DNA of 64,000 nucleotides from Ostreococcus lucimarinus CCE9901 (lineage: Eukaryota; Chlorophyta; Mamiellophyceae; Mamiellales; Bathycoccaceae), in NCBI RefSeq assembly GCF_000092065.1, contig NC_009371.1, forward strand, positions 62,001 through 126,000, read 5' to 3'. The position numbers and the translations under genes are program-made. Below the pieces are notes generated by a model. The model did not search any database, was not told where the DNA came from, and worked only from the letters and a program-made list of their open reading frames with translations. Position 1 is the stretch's first letter, and every line of letters starts with the position of its first letter. Of the stretch, positions 35,996 to 43,071 are shown piece by piece.

Positions 35996-38362
35996 CCACT
36001 CGGCCCACTGTATGACGCCGTCGCCGTTCAAATCAGCCGCTTTGGCAATTTTCTGAACGGTCGCGTTGTGAGAGTCCCACAACTTGGCACCCGGAACGAG
36101 GGTTTCGATGAACATATCAATCGTCTTCGCGAACTGCTCTTGATTGAGGTAGGGGAACGGAAACTTTTCATCCGGATTGGACGCGTTGGCTTCAAACAAC
36201 GCGAAGACCTCTTTGTCGAAATCGATTGCAACCGCCGACCTTGTCTCCGCAGAACCTCCAGCGTTCAAACCAGTGCGAGAGCCGATGGCGAACACATCTT
36301 GCGCGAAAGCTTCGATCGCTGAAACGAGTGATTCGTTCAATGCATCCGTAACCGCCGGCCCTGCAGATTCCATCACAGTCGCTTCGGCTCTTCTACTCAA
36401 ACCCGTGTTGAGTCGATGACCGACGACGGTCACCTCAAAATCAGAAGCTACTTGAGCGACGAAAGCAAGAACAAAAGCGTAAACGTTGCCCATGATCTCT
36501 TGAACCGAAGGGATGTCAGCAAAGTCCTTGGTGATCTCCCTCAACGCTCGCGCGTCCGGACGGAAGCGGCTGAGGTCCTTGACGTCGCGCTTCGGCGCTT
36601 GGCGCACCAGCATTCGGATTCTTCGCCCGAGCATGTCGAGCTCAAAATCGGACAACACTGTAGATAAAATATCCACTATGAGTTCAAAACAGTTAATGTA
36701 CAGCAAACGCTCAATGTTATCGGGAATAGCCTTGACGTTGTACATGGGATCGCGAAGGAGGTAGTCGACAAATTCCGAAATCGCCTCTCGAGTCTGCTTT
36801 TGTGCCTTTTTTCTCGCAGCTCTGCTCGGGTCTTCATCACCGTCGATGCTCACACCCAAAATTTGACGTGCCTCCGAGGCTATGTTGCTAAAGTCGCCTC
36901 TACGAATTTCGTTCCCCATTTGCTGCAGGAGGTCGCGGGCGCTGGGTGTCTTCTTCGCGGCGTCGCCTTCGTCGAATGTCAAGGCGTCGTCGTCGAACGA
37001 CGCTGACACGTTTGCTCCGCTCGACGGACTGAGCACACGCATAGAAATGTTGAAACCCAAGTTACTCAACACGGGCTCTTTTCCTATCTCACCGAACAAG
37101 CCGGTGAGGAGGTTGATGTACGTGTCGCGCTCGATTCGTCGGGGAAGAAACACTGACGAGATGGCCATCGCTCGAGTGTCCATATATTCATCGACGCACA
37201 CTTCGATAAGTTGCTTCACCGCGCGCTGCGTCTCCAAACGATCCTCGTCGGAAAAGGAGATGTTTGCAAACGCCTCTCGAGTATCGTCGTCGTAAGGCTC
37301 TAACGCAAACTCCACGGTGAATCCTTTAATCTTTGCCTCCATCGTGAGCGCCTCGGATAACATACCCACCGCAACCTTGGCGACGTTTTCTTGGAGATGC
37401 GGGAACAGATTTGTCGGTGGCGGGGCTTTGAGCTCTTCGCGCGCAATCTTGCGGAGCGTTTGATTCGACAGATTCGGCACGATGTCTAAGTAGCCGTCGC
37501 CGCTCGCGACGAGCTTAGTCCTTCGCCCTTCCGCCATGCCATCCTCTTCGCTCGACACTTCAAAGACGAATTCCCGGTCGAAAAGTTGCAACTTGAACGT
37601 TTTTAACGTATCTTCGAACACGGTCCATCCCGTGAGCGCGCCGTTCGTGTAGAGCTTCCTTTCGAGCGGCCCGGGTAACAAGACGGGAATCCCGCTCGTT
37701 TCGCCGACGACGTCGCCGATAAACTTTGCGAGCTCCTGCTCCTTGATACCACTCTTTTCCGGAACGTGTCTGGCGTCCAGATAATCGCTCATGATCAGAG
37801 GATGCCCCAAAACGCTCGCTCCGACGAGGTTCTGTCGTAAGTTCTTCATCGCCGACGCGTACGCCGCCTTGCAAACCTCGCGATACACCTCGCTCTCCGC
37901 GAACTCCGGAACGAACGGAATATCGTACGCATCGTTAATAATCTTCGCGTAACGATCCAAAACCTTCGCCTCCGCGGATTTCTTCTTCCCTCTCGACGCC
38001 CTGGCCAGCGCCACCGCGGCGGCCCCTCCCGCGACCGCGACGCCCGCGCCCGCCGCCGCGCTCGCCCCCGCCCCGCGCGTCCCCTCCCGCGCTCGCGCTT
38101 CCGCCGCCGTCGACACCGACGCCACCATCTTCGTCCCATCGCGCGCGCGCGCCGGTCGCAATCCCTCCATCGCGTCCTTCGCCGTCCTCTTCGCGCCCTC
38201 GTCCGTCTTCTTCGCGTTCGCGTTCGCGTTCGCGTTCGCGTTCGCGCGTCCCGCGCCCCGCGCCGGTCGCCCTCGCCGATCGCGCGTCCGTCCGACCCGC
38301 GCGCGCGTCGTCGACCCGCGTCCGCCGGTCGTCGCGCGCGCGCGAGACGCTCGCGTCGCCAT
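35918..38362 (-). CDS. EF-hand protein, 814 residues, probably plastid-targeted
   Basis: The N-terminus is Arg/Ala/Thr-rich and includes an Asn-Ala repeat from a 6-bp satellite (near 38215-38245), followed by a hydrophobic Ala/Gly/Val stretch (about 98-119). The body is helical with no known enzyme motif, but has repeated architecture: segments with a YxxLL-F/GEIxxEP pattern and FELDMLGRRIRMLVRQAP versus FEVTVVGHRLNTGLSRRA look like two related units. Near the C-terminus is a single canonical EF-hand loop, DLNGDGVIQWAE (about 776-787), with acidic ligands at 1, 5 and 12. It is likely a calcium-responsive scaffold. Its last 25 codons lie in the 107-bp tandem duplication. Confidence 0.8.
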   Translation of the reverse strand: MATRASRARATTGGRGSTTRARVGRTRDRRGRPARGAGRANANANANANAKKTDEGAKRTAKDAMEGLRPARARDGTKMVASVSTAAEARAREGTRGAGASAAAGAGVAVAGGAAAVALARASRGKKKSAEAKVLDRYAKIINDAYDIPFVPEFAESEVYREVCKAAYASAMKNLRQNLVGASVLGHPLIMSDYLDARHVPEKSGIKEQELAKFIGDVVGETSGIPVLLPGPLERKLYTNGALTGWTVFEDTLKTFKLQLFDREFVFEVSSEEDGMAEGRRTKLVASGDGYLDIVPNLSNQTLRKIAREELKAPPPTNLFPHLQENVAKVAVGMLSEALTMEAKIKGFTVEFALEPYDDDTREAFANISFSDEDRLETQRAVKQLIEVCVDEYMDTRAMAISSVFLPRRIERDTYINLLTGLFGEIGKEPVLSNLGFNISMRVLSPSSGANVSASFDDDALTFDEGDAAKKTPSARDLLQQMGNEIRRGDFSNIASEARQILGVSIDGDEDPSRAARKKAQKQTREAISEFVDYLLRDPMYNVKAIPDNIERLLYINCFELIVDILSTVLSDFELDMLGRRIRMLVRQAPKRDVKDLSRFRPDARALREITKDFADIPSVQEIMGNVYAFVLAFVAQVASDFEVTVVGHRLNTGLSRRAEATVMESAGPAVTDALNESLVSAIEAFAQDVFAIGSRTGLNAGGSAETRSAVAIDFDKEVFALFEANASNPDEKFPFPYLNQEQFAKTIDMFIETLVPGAKLWDSHNATVQKIAKAADLNGDGVIQWAEWYYAAGAINRATKIANKKTLEELKGG

Positions 38363-38401
38363 CGCGTCCGCGCTCGCCCTTCGTTCGTGCGTTCGTTCGA
38401 G

Positions 38402-38444
38402 CGATTAATCGATCGATCGGGTCGATGAATCGATCGATTAATCG
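38402..38444. repeat. Perfect inverted repeat, 16-bp arms, 11-nt loop
   Basis: The arms are cgattaatcgatcgat and atcgatcgattaatcg with an 11-nt spacer. It starts 40 bp upstream of the EF-hand gene's ATG, so in its transcript it would form a strong 5' UTR hairpin or, in DNA, a cruciform or dimer-binding site. Confidence 0.8.
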
Positions 38445-38715
38445 AGCGGGCGTTCGCGCGCGCGCGCGCTCGATCCGCCGTGTCGTCGCCGCGCGATCGC
38501 GCTCGATCCGCGCGCGCGCGATCGTCCTCGCGCGCGAACGTCTCGAGCTCGCCGCGCGTCCGCGCGGGGGGGAACGATCGCGCGCGACGCGGAAGAGGTC
38601 TGTGTTTTTAGGAGACGTCGATTTTCGACGCGCGACGCGCGCCGCGGAGACCGACGGCGAAACCGCGCGGGTTCGGAATGGATGACGTCGCGCTGTGTAA
38701 AACTGTGACTTTACG

Positions 38716-38818
38716 AAACTTGAAAAGACTTGAAACGCGCGACGACTGGATAAAACTTGAAAAGACTTGAAACGCGCGACGACTGGATAAAACTTGAAAA
38801 GACTTGAAACGCGCGACG
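38716..38818. repeat. 37-bp tandem repeat, 2.8 copies
   Basis: Units begin at 38716, 38753 and 38790; the third stops after 29 bp. Each contains two acttgaaa half-repeats followed by a cgcgcgacg stretch. Copies are identical over their shared length. It is noncoding, close to the 3' end of the RCC1-repeat gene. Confidence 0.9.
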
Positions 38819-38955
38819 GGCCGCGCCACCGTTTTGTAACCGCGCGCGGTCGTCGGTACGGCTGAAGTTTGTCGCGAGCGCGACGACCTCTTCCATGCAA
38901 ACGCACGACGATGGTATAGCGAGAAGGGCGGTGATTGCGAGGACGACGAGCGCGC

Positions 38956-40284
38956 TCACGTTTGAATAACGATGACTTGCGGCTGTTGCGGCGTAACGGC
39001 GACGGGAGCGCCGCGGGTGGGGATGCCGAGGCGCGCGCGGAGCTTGTCGTCGGCGCGGCGGCGCGACCTGACGCAGAGCCCGATGAGAGTCAAGATGATG
39101 ACGAACGCAATACAACCGACGGCAATACCGGCGATTTCAACGTCGCTCAACGTATCCGCGGAGCGCAACGGAACGATGGTGCCCGGAACGCCGCCGCCAC
39201 CCGAGGAGCCACCCGCGGAGACTGACGTCGTCGTCGTGATGCCCAAAACCTGGACGGGAATATTCGAGCTTGTAGTAGCGTTGTTTCCGAGCTGACCTTT
39301 GTCATTGTAACCCCAGCACTGCACCGTGTCGCCGGCGAGCGTGGCGCAATTGAAGTCGTAACCCGCGGAGACTGACGTCGCCGTCGTGATGTTGGAAACC
39401 TGGACGGGAATATTCGAGCTTGTAGTAGTGCCGTCTCCGAGCTGACTATTGACATTGACACCCCAGCACTGCACCGTGCCGTCGGCGAGCATGGCGCAAT
39501 TGTGGCTGCCACCCGCGGAGACCGACGTCGCCGTCGTGATGCCCGAAACCAGGACAGGAGTAAGTCGGTTTGTCTTAGTGCCGTCTCCGAGCCGACCGTC
39601 GAGATTGTAACCCCAGCACTGCACCGTGCCGTCGGCGAGCATGGCGCACGTGTGGGCGCCACCCGTGGAGACCGACGTCGCCGTCGTGATGCCCGAAACC
39701 AGGACAGGAGTAGGTCGGTGTGTAGTAGTGCCGTCTCCGAGCTGACCTTTGTCATTGTAACCCCAGCACTGCACCGTGCCGTCGGCGAGCGTGGCGCACG
39801 TGTGGCCGCCACCCGCGGAGACTGACGTCGCCGTCGTGATGCCCGAAACCAGGACGGGAGTAAGTCGGTTTGTAGTAGTGCCGTCTCCGAGCTGACCGTT
39901 GGCATTGTAACCCCAGCTCTGCACCGTGCCGTCGGCGAGCAGGGCGCACGTGTGGCTGCCACTCATGGAGCCACCCGCGGAGACTGACGTCGCCGTCGTG
40001 ATGCCCGAAACCAGGACGGGAGTAAGTCGGTATATAGTAGTGCCGTCAGCGAGCTGACCGTCGCCATTGCTACCCCAGCACTGCACCGTGCCGTCGGCGA
40101 GCGTGGCGCACGCGTGGTCGCCGTGTCTCGCGGAGACCGACGTCGCCGTCGTGATGTTGACAACCTGGACGGCGGTATGTCGCTCAACCTTCGACCCGTC
40201 TCCGAGCTAACCGTTGTCATTGATACCCCAGCAATACACCGCGCCGCCGATCTCGACGCACATGCGAGAGTAACCGTTACCCAT
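38956..40284 (-). pseudogene. RCC1-type beta-propeller surface protein, probably broken by a premature TAG
   Basis: Repeats of about 50 residues (LADGTVQCWGYN, GQLGDGTTT, VLVSGITTATSVSAGG) follow the RCC1/BNR pattern. The DNA period is exactly 150 bp, with repeat landmarks at 39311, 39461, 39611, 39761 and 39911, and then 40073, where four codons are added. The last blade is followed by a membrane segment (VEIAGIAVGCIAFVIILTLI) and a short basic tail. In the first blade, CAG of the GQLGDG motif is TAG (40209-40207). Reading in the same frame resumes repeat sequence on both sides. The longest open frame below the stop begins with GTG. The first ATG there (39966) would give a shorter protein. 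It is therefore a pseudogene, a polymorphic null, or a gene with a cryptic start. Confidence 0.6.
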
Positions 40285-40803
40285 CGCGCGCGATTCGAAA
40301 ACCCTTCGATCGCCCGCTCGCCCGCGGCTCGTCCGCGCCGCGCGCGTCGCCCGTCGCGCACCGCCCGGGTCTCTCGCGCCGCGCGCGTCGCGATCGGTTC
40401 CTCTCGCACCGACGGTCGCGCGCGCGAGTCCGGCGACGGCGCGCGCGCGACGCGACGCGACGGCGAAAACTCAAAACCCAACGCGGGCGTCCGAGTCCGA
40501 GTCGACGCCCCGTCGACGCGTCGTGTCTGACGCGTAAAATGTTAGAAATCTGAAGAGTAAAATATGACGTATAGCTTTCCCTAGTTAACCTATAATTGTA
40601 ATCATCATCACTCATCGACGCACTAGGCCCGATTGCTCACGATCATATAAGGTATAGCTCGCAAAAACGGGCCTTTTCTGAAACTCGATTTTTGCTAGGG
40701 TTTAGCGACTCCGGTTTTCCGACGGAGGAATTGCGTGCGGGTAGTTCGCATCGTCGGTACTCGTCGACGCCACTCGTCGTTGCGCGAGTTGATCGATATA
40801 CTC
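40285..40803. other. AT-richer intergenic region with a telo-box-like motif
   Basis: About 520 bp. The first 240 bp are GC-rich low-complexity sequence; the rest (40530-40760) is clearly AT-richer than the window. It contains ctagggtttag at 40695-40705, the plant telo-box (AAACCCTA) type seen in promoters of translation genes, about 100 bp before the ATG at 40804. Confidence 0.4.
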
Positions 40804-41085
40804 ATGGGCGCGTGCTTCGGGCGATTCATGGGAGAGACCCAGGCGGAAGAATGGGAACGAAAGCAACGAAAGCTCGAGAAGAAACGAGCCAAGGATGAAC
40901 AGTGCAAACGGGACAACGAAATTTTAAAGGCTGTCTTCAAGGAGGAGGTTCGGGACCTCATCGGTGGCATTCCGGTGCTTCAAAACTTCATCGAGCGACG
41001 GTCGGGGCGAAAAATTACGGCTCGCACAAAAGATGAGAAGATGCGTGACCATGAGGCAGCGCAACGTATAGGGAAGCCCGTTTAA
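40804..41085 (+). CDS. Small charged protein, possibly N-myristoylated, unknown function
   Basis: The 93-residue ORF starts MGACFGRFMGETQAEE, in which Gly2 and Cys4 would allow N-myristoylation and palmitoylation, though the residue at position 6 is not the preferred Ser/Thr. The rest is a long Lys/Glu-rich helix (EEWERKQRKLEKKRAKDEQ) and a segment VRDLIGGIPVLQNFIERR. I recognise no family. Codon use is less GC-biased than in the neighbours. The frame extends upstream without ATG, so it could be a last exon. Confidence 0.45.
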   Translation: MGACFGRFMGETQAEEWERKQRKLEKKRAKDEQCKRDNEILKAVFKEEVRDLIGGIPVLQNFIERRSGRKITARTKDEKMRDHEAAQRIGKPV

Positions 41086-41861
41086 GGCCCGCGGCCTAAC
41101 TGACCGCCAGTAGCTCGCATAAAACGTGACGTGTGATCGCGCGGGGTCGGGTCGAATCCGACGACGCGACGCGCGCGCGAGGCTCGATCGCGCGATTTCT
41201 TCGAAAAAGCGCGCGTTCGGGCGAAAGCGTTCCCCATCGCCGCGCCCCGCGCGCGATAAAAAGAGCAGCATAGGGTTAGGGTTCGGCGACGCCGGCGATC
41301 CGACGATCGCGCGCCGCCGGGCGACGCACGCGCGCGCGCGCGCGCGCGCGGCGTCGACGTCGGGCGCGCGCGGTCGAGGCGCGCGCGATCGGATCGCGAC
41401 GAGGTACGGGCGCGCGTGAAGGGACACCTTCGGTGACGCGAGCGTCGAATCGCGATCGCGAACACGCGCCGCGCGGGTCGACGTTCGTTCGACGCGCGCG
41501 GTGCGGCGGAAAATCGGACGACGCGCGACGACCACCGGGCGAAAATCCCCGGGCGCTGCGGCAGAGAGTGTCGGGTCGCGATGACCAGGACCTGGACGCG
41601 CTCGCGCGCGGGAAACCGCGAGCGGGACGTCGAGTAACTCGCCGAGGCACAGTCATGTGTCCACCGCGGAGACAACGCGGGAACTCAACGGGGTTTACTC
41701 TGAACGCTGACGCCCTCCCCAGTCGTGACGATGCGAACAGGACGCGCGAGAAAACGCGAGGGAACGCGCGAAACGCGGCGTTTGTGAACGCCCGCACTCG
41801 ACGAAAGAATTGTTTTTCGGCGAGAGGCAAACTAATTAACGCTCTAAACGCTTCGACGGAG
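41086..41861. other. Long intergenic region without recognised gene
   Basis: 776 bp between two convergent genes. A telomere-like piece, tagggttagggtt, lies at 41271-41283. Elsewhere the sequence is GC-rich low-complexity with Arg/Ala-coding frames on both strands. A T-arm-like hairpin near 41143-41161 lacks the rest of a tRNA. Nothing else could be supported. Confidence 0.5.
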
Positions 41862-42875
41862 CTACTCGGAGACGGCGCCGTCTTCGTCTTCGTCTTCGTC
41901 TTCGTCTTCGCCGTCTTCGACTCGATCGTCGCCGATTTTTACGCCGTGGCGCGATAAAATATCGATCGCGCACTCGGTCCATATTTGTTTTTTGTCGCCG
42001 TCGCTCACGAAGGCGAACAAGACGTCGTCGACGAGCTCGAACTCGTCCTCCGCGGCGCGCGCGTAGGCGAGCGCGCCGTCGAAGATGACGTCCAGCGCGC
42101 TCGCGCGTCTTCGAGCGCGAGCCTCGTTCGCGGCGGTTTCGTCGCTCAACTCTCTCACGACGAGCTTATCTATGATTCTACGCGCCAGTTTTTCAAATTC
42201 CGCCTTCAACGACGCCTCGACGGCGAGTCGATGCGCCTCGTACAGCGTCCTCGCGCGCGCCTCCCCTCCGCGCAATCTCGACACGTCGTCCCGACCCATG
42301 GGATCGCCCACCAAGTCCCGTCGAAACGCTTCGTCGTACGAACGCGCGTACGTCTTCACGCGTTCGGCGCACAACGCCTGAAACGCCGCCTCCGCCTCGT
42401 CGTCCAACAATCGCTCCTTCCGAAACCGCGCCTCGCGTTCATCCCTTCGCCGTCGTTCGCTCGCCTCCGACTCCCTCGCCCTCAACGCTCGCGCCCTCCG
42501 CGCGTCCGCGTCCGCCTCGTCTTCCCCCCGCGCCGCCCTTCGTCTCTTCTCCCCCTCCCTCTTCTCCTCCGCCGCGCGTCGCCGCAGCGCGTCGAACGCC
42601 GCGCGTCGCTCCGAGTGCGTCTTCAGCGCGCGAAACCGCGCGTCGCGCCGCATCTTCATCAGCGCGCGCTCCCAGCGCGCGTCCGCGAGTCCGTCGCCCA
42701 GCCGCGCGCGCACCATCGCCTCGAACGCCTCGACGTCCGCGCGCTTTTCCGTCGTCGCGCGTCGCCACTGCGCGTCGAAATTCGACGATTCGTCGTCGCG
42801 CGTCCCGTCGGTCGCGTCGTCGTCGTACGCGTCCGGGTCGAGGACGACGCCCGCGGCGTCGGCCGCCGTCGCCAT
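41862..42875 (-). CDS. FF-domain protein, TCERG1/CA150- or Prp40-like
   Basis: From MATAADAAGVVLDPDAYD the protein has 337 residues. It starts with a segment aligning to an FF domain (EAFEAMVRARLGDGLADAR...WERALMKMRRDARF), then AFDALRRRAAEEKREGEKRR, typical of TCERG1-like FF arrays. Further FF-like units follow (about 150-215 and 225-285), with charged linkers. Acidic runs from GAC/GAA triplets end the protein. FF repeats bind phosphorylated C-terminal domain of RNA polymerase II and splicing factors. No WW domains are seen; they could lie in an upstream exon, though the in-frame upstream extension to 42932 has none. The ATG at 42875 is chosen. Confidence 0.7.
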   Translation of the reverse strand: MATAADAAGVVLDPDAYDDDATDGTRDDESSNFDAQWRRATTEKRADVEAFEAMVRARLGDGLADARWERALMKMRRDARFRALKTHSERRAAFDALRRRAAEEKREGEKRRRAARGEDEADADARRARALRARESEASERRRRDEREARFRKERLLDDEAEAAFQALCAERVKTYARSYDEAFRRDLVGDPMGRDDVSRLRGGEARARTLYEAHRLAVEASLKAEFEKLARRIIDKLVVRELSDETAANEARARRRASALDVIFDGALAYARAAEDEFELVDDVLFAFVSDGDKKQIWTECAIDILSRHGVKIGDDRVEDGEDEDEDEDEDGAVSE

Positions 42876-43071
42876 CGCCGCGGCGCGGAGTGGCGCGCGT
42901 CGCCGCCTCGTCACTGACACCCATACCCACACGTCCGAACACTCTCGATTTATTTATCGGCCCAACATCAAAAAAGCGTCGCTGGATCACGTACGCCGGT
43001 GCGCGCGAACGCGATGAAGGATTCAGGTCAACTCGCTTTTCCCGCGCGCGCGCACACGACGACGCGCGGCG

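Larger units (their letters stand above)
38363..38955. other. Intergenic region with hairpin and 37-bp minisatellite
   Basis: 593 bp between the EF-hand gene start and the RCC1-repeat gene end. It holds the 16-bp inverted repeat and the 37-bp tandem array, with GC-rich low-complexity sequence between. No gene-like ORF was found. Confidence 0.6.

Noticed and set aside
41143-41161. tRNA T-arm-like hairpin (gtcgg, 7-nt loop, ccgac)
   Set aside because: The loop starts with G rather than T, and no matching acceptor, D or anticodon stems lie at the right distance on either strand.
41271-41283. Interstitial telomere or chromosome end
   Set aside because: Fewer than two telomere-like units within gene-dense sequence; more like a telo-box or chance.
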